From the NCBI GenBank assembly GCA_037200685.1, contig JBBCIG010000014.1:124001-188000 (forward strand): 64,000 nucleotides of DNA, read 5' to 3'. Below the pieces are notes generated by a model that was not told the origin of the DNA, made no database searches, and was given only the letters and a program-made list of their open reading frames with translations. Shown piece by piece: positions 45,386-53,697 of the stretch (position 1 is the stretch's first letter; each line of letters starts with the position of its first letter). The stretch is from JAJKIP01 sp037200685. Its GTDB lineage: Bacteria; Bacteroidota; Bacteroidia; Chitinophagales; Chitinophagaceae. The position numbers and the translations under genes are program-made.

Positions 45386-45883
45386 TTATTTTTCATCAGC
45401 ACTTGGCCCATACATACCCGGTACATGAACATCCAGTAATCGTAAATAAACAGACAACTGCCCGCGGTGATGGATCATGTGGCTGAACGCCCAACCACGA
45501 ATTGCTATTTTTTTTGGCGTTTCAAACAATACCTGCTCTCCCCTTCTTACTGTCCATATTTTACCAAAGTCGTCTTCGTTCATAGCAGAAAGATCGGCTA
45601 TCGCTTTATCGAGGTTGGCTTGAAATAATTGCATCAATTCTTCCTGCGAAGGCGCTACGGCAAACTTTAAAGAATAATCTTTCATAAAATTAAAATCATC
45701 AATAAGGATCACATCGGATACCCATTTTATGGTTTCGGCGGTATGTGTGGCTAACCTGCCCAGTGACATTGATTTTTCATGCGGCTTCCAGTCTTTCTTA
45801 TCGAAAGGAACTCTTTCAAGCATTTTCTTCGTTAAGGATGTTTCGTGTTTTAGTTCAGCGATAAAAGCATCTTTGGTTGCCAT
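45386..45883 (-). CDS. DinB family protein
   Basis: 165 residues. Metal-site His in R-L-A-T-H-T-A-E-T-I-K-W and at the end F-S-H-M-I-H-H-R-G-Q-L-S-V-Y-L-R, plus the closing V-P-G-M-Y-G-P-S-A-D. This is the classic DinB layout; the M-I-H-H-R-G-Q pattern is stronger than in the DinB at 5832. Confidence 0.9.
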   Translation of the reverse strand: MATKDAFIAELKHETSLTKKMLERVPFDKKDWKPHEKSMSLGRLATHTAETIKWVSDVILIDDFNFMKDYSLKFAVAPSQEELMQLFQANLDKAIADLSAMNEDDFGKIWTVRRGEQVLFETPKKIAIRGWAFSHMIHHRGQLSVYLRLLDVHVPGMYGPSADEK

Positions 45884-45910
45884 GTGTATTTTTTATTGTT
45901 GAAGTTTATT

Positions 45911-46642
45911 TTATTGGTGAGGTTTATCTGTATGATCGATATCGGTTATATCCATGATCCTTTCTTCCATGCCGTGTGTTACTTGCTCGGGATGTTCTAA
46001 TTTATGAACGGCGCCTTTCTTTTTAAGCATTCTCCATATTTGTATAATGGCGGTGATAGCGAAAATGCCGCCGATCGTCCAGTTTAATATATGCTGGTTG
46101 TCGTTGATCTTGCTGGCGATAAGCAACCCGCCAAATATAAAAATACAATTGCCGATAAATGTGCCCAATCCTATCCCTAATATATAACTGTTGTAATGAT
46201 CGTTTCTCGGCAACAATACTTTTTTGGTAAACAACACAGTGCTCCATCCAAACCAGAAAGGGATCTGTACGGGATTAACCGCACACATTACTATGCCTAA
46301 CACAAACCGCGGCAACGTGCTGCTTAAAATAACATTTTTGTTTTCCGTGGGATGCGTGGCTGCATAAAAACTGGATATCGCCAATGCCAGTACAATGATC
46401 AGCGTGACCCATTCTAATATTCTAAAAATCCGTTCCTGTTTTCTTATCCAGTCCATCGCCACCAATGACAGGCGCACATAAACAATTTCAACTAATAATG
46501 AACCCAGCGAAAACATCATGGCGGAGGAAACACCGTCGCTGACGGATATCTGCATGGCGGCAATATTGAGCGTTCCCAATGGCAATGAACCGAGAAAGCT
46601 AACCAACATGCCGGTAAAGAAAATACGGAGCAAGGGGTGCAT
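45911..46642 (-). CDS. LysE-family translocator
   Basis: 243 residues, six membrane helices. N-terminal G-S-L-P-L-G-T-L-N-I-A-A-M is the LysE/RhtB signature (G-x-x-P-G-P-x-x), followed by N-P-V-Q-I-P-F-W-F-G-W. It probably exports amino acids. The C-terminal tail is His/Glu-rich and cytosolic. Confidence 0.88.
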   Translation of the reverse strand: MHPLLRIFFTGMLVSFLGSLPLGTLNIAAMQISVSDGVSSAMMFSLGSLLVEIVYVRLSLVAMDWIRKQERIFRILEWVTLIIVLALAISSFYAATHPTENKNVILSSTLPRFVLGIVMCAVNPVQIPFWFGWSTVLFTKKVLLPRNDHYNSYILGIGLGTFIGNCIFIFGGLLIASKINDNQHILNWTIGGIFAITAIIQIWRMLKKKGAVHKLEHPEQVTHGMEERIMDITDIDHTDKPHQ

Positions 46643-46731
46643 GGGTCAAAAGTACGAAGTAAGAGAGAAGCTACGAAGCTTTGAGCCACGAGCTTTGAGA
46701 CTTTATTTGAAAACCTTATAAGAGACTTCGA

Positions 46732-46882
46732 AAATGCTGAATAGAGAACAGGACGTTGAAGTCCCGATAGCTATCGGGAGCGACGCCCCGACAAACATCG
46801 GGGTCTTCGACAAATGTTGAGTAAAGAACAGGAAGATGAAGAGTGTGACGCAACGAAGATGATAGTAGTAATCCAGTTGGGC
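46732..46882 (+). repeat. DR-A dispersed repeat, long copy with both hairpins
   Basis: The order is ATGCTGAATAGAGAACAGG, CCCGATAGCTATCGGGAGC, CCCCGACAAACATCGGGGTC, TTCGACAAATGTTGAGTAAA, GAACAGGAAGATGAAGAGTG, TGACGCAACGAAGATGATAG and TAGTAATCCAGTTGGGC. This copy contains most modules in order. Confidence 0.9.
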
Positions 46883-46941
46883 TTAAAAAAATAATAAGGA
46901 GTGTTCCAATCCAGGCTTCATACTTCATACCCCCTACTTCC

Positions 46942-47985
46942 TCAATCAAACTTCTCCAGCATCTCAAAATGCTTCCTCGCATCACGAAGATATTTCCAGC
47001 CCCGTTTGAATGACCAGTAAGGTGTGCCGTTGCGGTGATTGTATTTGCTGATTTTATACAACGCTTTCCAATGCCGCAGTATCACACCGTAAGCTTCCCA
47101 GATGCTCATGTTGCAATCGTAAATATGATTGGGTTCGGCGCCGCAACCATTGAACTCCAGTATCAGGAAATTTTTTCCCTGCTTCAGGTCTTCGATCGAA
47201 GTGGTTTTAATATCGTAGCGGCCGTAATAAAATTTATCGGTGTAATGGCTGAGCTCATCAAATACTTTCAGCAGGTTAGCATCAATTTCTTTGTGAAGAT
47301 TAGTGAAATGTGCGCCGCGGTTATGATTACCGGCATACGATAAATAAAATATTTCCCCTTCGGGAATGATCCTGTCAAAACGATGACCGTGACGGTGTTT
47401 CATTTCTTCCATGCGGTGCTTGGCCCGTGGATGATTGGCCGTGAGTTGTTCAAGGTTTAAGATACCATCGCCCACCACATGCAATAATTCTTTATGAATA
47501 AATCCGCTGACCACACCCACCTGCTGATTGGGATAACGATAATAAAACACACTAACTTCGACGGGCATTTCGATAAGGTCCTGCACAATGTATTCAACGG
47601 GAATCCGCTCGTGGTATTTGATCAGTTGATCTTCGGTTTCAATCTTGCGGAATAAAATACCTTTCATGCCCACGTCGGGCTTCACGATAAAAGGAAAAGT
47701 AAAACCGGCCTGCTCAATTTTTTGTTTCACTTCTTCATACGGCCAGTCGTGCATAATATAAATAGTGCGGGGGACCATGTGCGGTGGCAACTGGTCATAC
47801 ATTTCTTTTTTTCCTTCGCCTTCAAATCCGCCGAAGGTAATGGTGGGATTAGACGAACTGAAAAACCACATGGACCAGCTTCGCAGGCAATACCAGAACC
47901 ATGCGGGACTAATAGGCGCATACAGCACATAAAAATTCCACAATTCCCAATTAGTCAGCTTATGAAAAAACTTCTTTATTCGCAT
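46942..47985 (-). CDS. ATP-grasp protein (D-Ala-D-Ala ligase-like)
   Basis: 347 residues. ATP-grasp signs are F-P-F-I-V-K-P-D-V-G-M-K-G, Y-I-V-Q-D-L-I, and a catalytic end I-L-E-F-N-G-C-G-A-E-P-N-H-I-Y-D. The N-terminus is Trp-rich and amphipathic (W-E-L-W-N-F-Y-V-L-Y). The substrate is unknown. Confidence 0.82.
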   Translation of the reverse strand: MRIKKFFHKLTNWELWNFYVLYAPISPAWFWYCLRSWSMWFFSSSNPTITFGGFEGEGKKEMYDQLPPHMVPRTIYIMHDWPYEEVKQKIEQAGFTFPFIVKPDVGMKGILFRKIETEDQLIKYHERIPVEYIVQDLIEMPVEVSVFYYRYPNQQVGVVSGFIHKELLHVVGDGILNLEQLTANHPRAKHRMEEMKHRHGHRFDRIIPEGEIFYLSYAGNHNRGAHFTNLHKEIDANLLKVFDELSHYTDKFYYGRYDIKTTSIEDLKQGKNFLILEFNGCGAEPNHIYDCNMSIWEAYGVILRHWKALYKISKYNHRNGTPYWSFKRGWKYLRDARKHFEMLEKFD

Positions 47986-48197
47986 GAATAGTCGGCAAAA
48001 ATAAGCACGGATCTTCAGGATTTAATCACGGATTGAAAGGATTTAAAAAAATTTCACTGACAGGGCATATTACACAATACGTTACCCCAAATGAAACGCA
48101 AAATCCAATTTAATATTCTCCAGGAAAAAATTATTCAAAAAAGATACACGCAAAATTCCACGAAATCCATTTTAATCATTTAATCAGCGATATTCTT

Positions 48198-48205
48198 TAG
48201 ATTTG
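48198..48205 (+). promoter_or_regulatory. -7 box (TAGATTTG) of the CCG-domain gene
   Basis: A perfect TAnnTTTG match, 16 bases before the ATG at 48222, supporting independent transcription of this gene. Confidence 0.5.
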
Positions 48206-48221
48206 AAACAAATTATTTTTA

Positions 48222-48998
48222 ATGCATGTGCCTACCGTAGCCGAATTAGTCGCCAATGGAAAATCTCCCGAAGTATTATTTTGGGTAGGGTGCGCCGGCA
48301 GTTTTGACCAGCGGGCACAAAAGATCACCAAAGCATTTGCATTAATATTGGATAAAGTCGGCATCAACTATGCGATTCTTGGTAAAGAAGAAATGTGCAC
48401 CGGCGATCCCGTGCGCCGCGCCGGTAATGAATTTATGTTCCAGATGATGGCCTACCAGAATATTCAAACACTGAATAATTACAATATCAAAAAGATCGTT
48501 ACCGCCTGCCCGCATTGTTTTAATATTTTAAAAAATGAATACCCGGAGCTCGGCGGAAATTATGAAGTGGTTCATCACACTGTTTTTCTTCAACAATTAA
48601 TTGATGAAGGAAAATTAAAATTGAAAGAAGACGGCGTGTTTAAAGGAAAACGCATTACCTACCACGACAGTTGTTATCTCGGCCGTGCTAATCATATTTA
48701 TGAAGCACCGAGAAAAGTACTGGAAGCATTGGATGCGGAACTGGTGGAAATGAAACGTTGCCGCAGCAACGGTTTATGTTGCGGCGCCGGCGGCGCACAA
48801 ATGTTTAAAGAAGAAGAAAAAGGAACCACGAGAATAAATATCGAACGGGGCAACGAAGCTATTGGCACGGGCGCAAGTATTATTGCATCCGCCTGTCCTT
48901 TCTGCAATACCATGCTTACTGATGGTGTGAAGCTGGCGGAAAAAGAAGAATCTGTAAGAGTGATGGATGTAGCGGAACTGATCGCCGCCAACCTTTGA
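48222..48998 (+). CDS. CCG-domain Fe-S oxidoreductase subunit (HdrB/GlcF-like)
   Basis: 258 residues with two cysteine-rich CCG-type domains: F-W-V-G-C-A-G-S-F, V-T-A-C-P-H-C-F-N at the end of the first; H-D-S-C-Y-L-G-R, N-G-L-C-C-G-A-G-G-A-Q and A-S-A-C-P-F-C-N-T at the second. These bind unusual 4Fe-4S clusters and pass electrons in HdrB and glycolate-oxidase-type enzymes. It should pair with the membrane Fe-S protein at 43187, from which it is here separated by 3.7 kb. Confidence 0.93.
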   Translation: MHVPTVAELVANGKSPEVLFWVGCAGSFDQRAQKITKAFALILDKVGINYAILGKEEMCTGDPVRRAGNEFMFQMMAYQNIQTLNNYNIKKIVTACPHCFNILKNEYPELGGNYEVVHHTVFLQQLIDEGKLKLKEDGVFKGKRITYHDSCYLGRANHIYEAPRKVLEALDAELVEMKRCRSNGLCCGAGGAQMFKEEEKGTTRINIERGNEAIGTGASIIASACPFCNTMLTDGVKLAEKEESVRVMDVAELIAANL

Positions 48999-49004
48999 TA
49001 AATT

Positions 49005-49205
49005 TTATTTTGATCTCCTCCCGGATGTGGACAGAATAATAATTCCAAGTACGATAAAGCCGGCCTTAATCGCCCATTCTACTTTCTCGCCCCAGTTAGT
49101 CATCCAGTCTGTAAGCGTGGAAGGTTTTTCATTCTCGCAGCCTGCTAACTTAAAAACAATCAGCAAGATACCAGCAATGATTAATGCGGCTCCAACATTT
49201 TTCAT
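49005..49205 (-). CDS. Small two-helix membrane protein
   Basis: 66 residues with two membrane helices (A-A-L-I-I-A-G-I-L-L-I-V-F-K-L-A and A-I-K-A-G-F-I-V-L-G-I-I-I-L) and a basic end. No further domain. It converges on the CCG-domain gene, 6 bases away. Confidence 0.6.
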   Translation of the reverse strand: MKNVGAALIIAGILLIVFKLAGCENEKPSTLTDWMTNWGEKVEWAIKAGFIVLGIIILSTSGRRSK

Positions 49206-49418
49206 GCGCTTGTTTTTAGTATAGAAAAGGTAGAAAAGTTTAATGGAACCACAAATTGTTTATCGCCGGAATACATTCAAAAGCATTGAAAACAAGCATT
49301 ATTTCCGATCATAAACAACCCGCTTATTTACTACAACTATTTGCCGGCCCAGGCGTTATTATCTTTTAATTTTGGTTTTTTGCTATGAGTACATTACTTT
49401 TTACATGAAATTTGCAGC

Positions 49419-49937
49419 ATGAACTTCGATTTTAAATACCTGCTCGAAGGCAATTATCCCCCGTCATCAAGAGTTTGGGTCTACCAGGCCAGCCTGCTTT
49501 TTTCAATGAGTGAGGCGATTGAAATAGAAGGAATGTTGAAGGACTTCACTTCGAAGTGGCAAAGTCATGGCACCCCGGTAAAAGGCACGGGCTATTTATT
49601 GTTTGGCCAATTTGTTATCCTCATGGTAGATGAAGCCGGCTCCGGCATCAGCGGTTGCAGCACGGATACTTCAGTAAGGTTAATGAAAGATATTGAACAG
49701 CGTTTCAATGTTTCTATGTTCGACAGAACAATGCTGGCCTTTATTGCAAAAGATAAAATACAATTGCTACCACTTTCCCAGTTACAATATGCGTTTGACA
49801 ATGGTTTCATTGATGCAGACACATTGTATTTTAATAATATCGTACAAACAAAAGAAGAGCTGGAAGAAAACTGGATCATCCCGCTGAAGAAAAGTTGGTT
49901 GACAACAAGGCTATCCAATTTCAAATCCGCTTATTAA
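49419..49937 (+). CDS. Conserved Bacteroidota protein (often misnamed ABC transporter ATPase)
   Basis: 172 residues: S-S-R-V-W-V-Y-Q-A-S, I-L-M-V-D-E-A-G-S-G-I-S-G-C-S-T-D, M-F-D-R-T-M-L-A-F-I and F-N-N-I-V-Q-T-K-E-E-L. This family is widely labelled an ABC ATPase but shows no Walker motif, so that label is not supported. It often accompanies the Fe-S/CCG pair, as here. Confidence 0.8.
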   Translation: MNFDFKYLLEGNYPPSSRVWVYQASLLFSMSEAIEIEGMLKDFTSKWQSHGTPVKGTGYLLFGQFVILMVDEAGSGISGCSTDTSVRLMKDIEQRFNVSMFDRTMLAFIAKDKIQLLPLSQLQYAFDNGFIDADTLYFNNIVQTKEELEENWIIPLKKSWLTTRLSNFKSAY

Positions 49938-49971
49938 GCGGTATTCATTTTAATTTTTTTTTACCAGCTTC

Positions 49972-50035
49972 AGTTCCCTGATCATCTTCGTTGCGACGCT
50001 CCGTTCATCTTCCTGTTCTTTACTCAACAGGCCTC
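49972..50035 (-). repeat. DR-A dispersed repeat
   Basis: In minus orientation: GATCATCTTCGTTGCGACGC, TCCGTTCATCTTCCTGTTC and TTTACTCAACAGG. Confidence 0.85.
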
Positions 50036-50307
50036 ATCCTCCTCACAGAGTCCTGCGGATTATCCTTCTCCAATAGAGAAGGACGGTGCTGCATTACAAA
50101 TCCAAACTTCATAACTACCACATCGGCTTCAGATCACTATTCAGCATTTTTTAAAAATCTTTCATTATTCAATTGGTCACCATTGGACTCTTTGCCTCTT
50201 TAACTCTTTTGACCCCATTTGACTTTTTGACCCTTTGCCTATTGCCCATTGCCTATTGTCTTTTGTTTAATTCCGCTGCCATCCTGTCACAAATCCACCC
50301 ATTAATG

Positions 50308-50315
50308 TATATTTG
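50308..50315 (+). promoter_or_regulatory. -7 box (TATATTTG) of the miaB operon
   Basis: A perfect TAnnTTTG match, 23 bases before the miaB ATG. No TTG at the expected -33 position. Confidence 0.55.
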
Positions 50316-50338
50316 CAGTCCCAAATTTTTCTAATTGA

Positions 50339-51787
50339 ATGGTTGACTTAGTGACAGACAAGGTGCAGGACGAAAATCGCCAGGGTGAAGCCTATGCTCC
50401 ATTTGCCCTCGACGCAAATGCCTATAAAAAAAGGTTTTACATCGAAAGCTACGGCTGCCAGATGAATTTTGCGGACAGCGAGATCGTGGCCTCTATATTA
50501 AATAAAGAAGGGTTTGGCGCTACGAGAAATGCGGAAGAAGCCGACCTGATATTTATAAATACCTGCTCTATACGTGAAAAGGCGGAACAAACCGTTCGCA
50601 AACGCCTCACTGAATTCCGAAAAATAAAAGATAAGAAGAGAGGCTTGCTGGTCGGGGTGCTGGGCTGCATGGCGGAAAGATTAAAATCAAAATTGTTAGA
50701 AGAAGAGAAGCTGGTGGATATGGTGGTAGGCCCCGATGCTTACCGCACATTACCGGCATTAGTGGAAGAAGCTGAAGGCGGGCAGAAAGCAGTAAATGTA
50801 TTACTCAGCCGCGAAGAAACCTATGCGGATATTTCTCCCGTTCGTTTAAATAGTAATGGTGTTTCCGCTTTTGTAAGCATTATGCGGGGGTGCAACAATA
50901 TGTGTTCGTTCTGCGTAGTACCATTCACCAGAGGAAGAGAAAGAAGCCGCGATGCGGAAAGTATTATTAAAGAATGTACTGACCTTTTCAACAGTGGTTA
51001 CAGGGAAGTAACCTTGCTGGGGCAGAATGTTGATAGCTATCATTACACCGACGAGAGCCAGCAGACAAGCATGCATGATGAACGTGTCACAGACAATGCA
51101 GTAACATTTGCAAAACTATTAGAACAAGTAGCATTGATCTCTCCTCTTTTAAGGGTCCGCTTCTCTACGTCTCACCCAAAAGATATTACAGATGATGTGC
51201 TGCATACGATAGCGAAGCATGATAATATTTGTAATAGTATTCATCTACCTGTTCAAAGTGGTAATTCGAGAATATTGCAGTTGATGAACCGTACGTATAC
51301 AAGGGAATGGTATATCGCCAAAATCGACCGCATCAGGGAAATAATACCCGGCTGCGGCATCAGTTCCGATTTTATTACCGGCTTTTGTACGGAAACAGAA
51401 GAAGATCACAAGGATACATTGAGCATTATGGAATATAGCCGGTACGACTTTAGCTATATGTTCTTCTACAGCGAAAGGCCGGGTACGTTGGCGCAAAGAA
51501 GATACAAGGACGATATTCCTGAAAACGTGAAGAAAAGAAGGCTCGCGGAAATTGTAGAAATGCAAAACAGGCTATCGTTGGAAAGCAACAAACAGGATCT
51601 TGGCAAAATATTCAAAGTACTCATTGAAGGCAACAGCAAGAAAAACGACAACGATTGGATGGGAAGGACCAGCTATAATAAGGTACTTGTTTTCCCAAAA
51701 GCAAATTACAATTTAAAGAAAGGAGATTACGTGGATGTGAAGGTAATGGAGTGTACACAAGCCACGTTACTCGGACAAATAATATAA
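50339..51787 (+). CDS. miaB: tRNA-2-methylthio-N6-dimethylallyladenosine synthase MiaB
   Basis: 482 residues. MTTase cysteines Cys40 (Y-G-C-Q-M-N), Cys76 (N-T-C-S-I-R-E) and Cys110 (L-G-C-M-A); radical-SAM Cys185, Cys189, Cys192 (G-C-N-N-M-C-S-F-C-V-V-P). R-G-R-E-R-S-R and L-L-G-Q-N-V-D-S-Y are MiaB marks. It adds methylthio to A37 of tRNAs. It heads the run miaB, sigma54 regulator, lptE, TPR protein, secG. Confidence 0.96.
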   Translation: MVDLVTDKVQDENRQGEAYAPFALDANAYKKRFYIESYGCQMNFADSEIVASILNKEGFGATRNAEEADLIFINTCSIREKAEQTVRKRLTEFRKIKDKKRGLLVGVLGCMAERLKSKLLEEEKLVDMVVGPDAYRTLPALVEEAEGGQKAVNVLLSREETYADISPVRLNSNGVSAFVSIMRGCNNMCSFCVVPFTRGRERSRDAESIIKECTDLFNSGYREVTLLGQNVDSYHYTDESQQTSMHDERVTDNAVTFAKLLEQVALISPLLRVRFSTSHPKDITDDVLHTIAKHDNICNSIHLPVQSGNSRILQLMNRTYTREWYIAKIDRIREIIPGCGISSDFITGFCTETEEDHKDTLSIMEYSRYDFSYMFFYSERPGTLAQRRYKDDIPENVKKRRLAEIVEMQNRLSLESNKQDLGKIFKVLIEGNSKKNDNDWMGRTSYNKVLVFPKANYNLKKGDYVDVKVMECTQATLLGQII

Positions 51788-51856
51788 GTCGGGAATCAAA
51801 AATCAAAGCAACTTACCAGCTTATGATTTAAAATTTTGACTTTTGAATTTTTAATA

Positions 51857-53101
51857 ATGGACATTCAATCAATAAAAAATCGCTTTGGCATCATTGGCAA
51901 TTCACCGGCATTGAATTACGCATTGCAGGTGGCCATACAGGTTTCCGCGACAGACCTTACTGTATTAATCATTGGCGAAAGCGGTGTTGGTAAAGAAGCG
52001 TTTTCGCAAATCATACATACATTATCACCAAGAAAACATAACCCTTTTATCGCTGTAAACTGCGGCGCTATACCAGAAGGAACAATTGATTCCGAATTAT
52101 TCGGTCATGAAAAAGGATCGTTCACCGGTGCGGCCGATGCAAGAAAAGGATATTTTGAAACAGTAAATGGCGGAACGATTTTCCTTGATGAGATTGGTGA
52201 ATTACCGCTCGGCACACAAGCCCGTTTGCTGCGTGTTTTGGAAGCAGGCGAATTCATTCGTGTAGGATCAAGTAAAGTACAAAAGACGGATGTTCGTGTA
52301 GTCGCTGCTACGAATAAAGACCTGCTTCAATTGGTACAGCAGGGAAGGTTCCGCGAAGATCTTTATTACCGCTTGAGCACGGTGCCCATCCGTGTGCCCG
52401 CCCTTCATGAAAGAAAAGAAGATGTATATATTTTGTTCAGGAAGTTTGCATCGGACTTCGCCGATAAATATAAAACCGCTTCTGTGCAATTGGATGATGA
52501 AGCGAAAAACCTGTTAATTAACTACCCCTGGCCGGGCAATGTGCGGGAATTGAAGAATATTGCAGAGCAAATTTCAGTTCTTTCTCAGGATAAACAGATC
52601 GCTGCAAAAGATTTAAATAAATTTTTGCAACCCTATTCCAGTAACAGGTTACCCGTTCTTTCAGATAGTAATGGAAACGGGCAAAGCTTCAACAACGAAA
52701 GAGAAATTCTTTATAAGTTATTTTTTGATATGAAGAAAGATGTGACGGAATTGAAACGTATGTTTCTCGAAGTATTGCAAAACCCATCGCTTGTATCAAA
52801 AGACCCGGAATTTCTCAATCAATTAAAGGAAGTAAAAACGCATGAAAACTTACAGCCTTTATTGATGCAGCCAAACGGGCAAAACGCTATGCAGCCTGTT
52901 CCCGTAACGATGGGGATGAATGACGATATCCATGCACACGAAGAAATAGAAGAAAGCCTTAACATTATGGATAAGGAAAAAGAACTGATCATAAAAGCGC
53001 TGAAAAAACATAAAGGCAAAAGAAAAGATGCCGCACTGGACCTGGGCATCAGCGAAAGAACGCTTTACAGAAAGCTAAAAGAATATGATATTGAAGAATA
53101 A
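51857..53101 (+). CDS. Sigma-54-dependent Fis-family transcriptional regulator
   Basis: 414 residues from ATG 51857. The AAA+ domain starts almost at the N-terminus, with no receiver or sensor domain: Walker A G-E-S-G-V-G-K-E, G-S-F-T-G-A loop (Ser for the common Ala), Walker B G-T-I-F-L-D-E-I-G-E-L, and W-P-G-N-V-R-E-L. A Fis-type HTH ends the protein (A-A-L-D-L-G-I-S-E-R-T-L-Y-R-K-L). It activates sigma-54 promoters. Confidence 0.93.
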   Translation: MDIQSIKNRFGIIGNSPALNYALQVAIQVSATDLTVLIIGESGVGKEAFSQIIHTLSPRKHNPFIAVNCGAIPEGTIDSELFGHEKGSFTGAADARKGYFETVNGGTIFLDEIGELPLGTQARLLRVLEAGEFIRVGSSKVQKTDVRVVAATNKDLLQLVQQGRFREDLYYRLSTVPIRVPALHERKEDVYILFRKFASDFADKYKTASVQLDDEAKNLLINYPWPGNVRELKNIAEQISVLSQDKQIAAKDLNKFLQPYSSNRLPVLSDSNGNGQSFNNEREILYKLFFDMKKDVTELKRMFLEVLQNPSLVSKDPEFLNQLKEVKTHENLQPLLMQPNGQNAMQPVPVTMGMNDDIHAHEEIEESLNIMDKEKELIIKALKKHKGKRKDAALDLGISERTLYRKLKEYDIEE

Positions 53102-53678
53102 TAAAAGAAGCCGGGACCCGAAAGTCAAAGGTCAGAAACCAAGAAATATTTCGATAAAAAAAATATTTTCAGTTTCTGATTTATTCCTCGCTGTATGCTT
53201 CTTATTGTTTGCTGTGACAGTTATTACAGGCTGTAATGTTTATAAGTTCCGCGATGTTTCAATAGATCCTACTATCAAAACGGTAAAGGTAAATTTTATC
53301 GAAAACCGGGCAACGTATATAAATCCCCAATTAAGCCCCCGGCTTACTGATAAATTAAGGCAGAAGATTGTCAGCCAGACAAGACTTTCACAGACAAATA
53401 ATGACAATGCAGATTGGCTGATCAACGGAACAATTACCAGCTATTCTTTCAGCACTTCTGGTATTTCACAACAACAGGTGGCTACCAACCGATTGACAGT
53501 CGGGGTACATATTTCCCGCAACGATCAGAAGAATAACAAAACAGAAGAATATGATATCTCCCGGAATTTTGAATTTGATGCCAGCCTGTCTTTTCAACAA
53601 GCAGAAGCTACCCTGGGAGATAAGATCATCAGTGGATTAACTGATGATATCTTCAATCGCATTTTTTCTAACTGGTAA
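53085..53678 (+). CDS. lptE: LptE-like LPS-assembly lipoprotein
   Basis: 197 residues; lipobox I-T-G-C (Cys50) after an unusually long basic n-region, because the only start overlaps the previous gene by 17 bases. The body has N-V-Y-K-F-R-D-V-S, V-K-V-N-F-I-E-N-R-A and I-N-G-T-I-T-S-Y-S, the LptE fold. It would plug the LptD pore in the outer membrane. The position after the sigma54 regulator and before secG is typical. Confidence 0.88.
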   Translation: MILKNNKRSRDPKVKGQKPRNISIKKIFSVSDLFLAVCFLLFAVTVITGCNVYKFRDVSIDPTIKTVKVNFIENRATYINPQLSPRLTDKLRQKIVSQTRLSQTNNDNADWLINGTITSYSFSTSGISQQQVATNRLTVGVHISRNDQKNNKTEEYDISRNFEFDASLSFQQAEATLGDKIISGLTDDIFNRIFSNW

Positions 53679-53697
53679 GTTCACTTAAATTGCGGCC

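Larger units (their letters stand above)
49938..50338. other. Intergenic region with DR-A repeat and low-complexity words
   Basis: 401 bases. A DR-A copy lies at 49972-50035; the rest has CCTTCTCCAATAGAGAAGG (a hairpin) and a low-complexity part of CTTTTGACC/TTTGCC words, then the miaB promoter. Confidence 0.7.
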
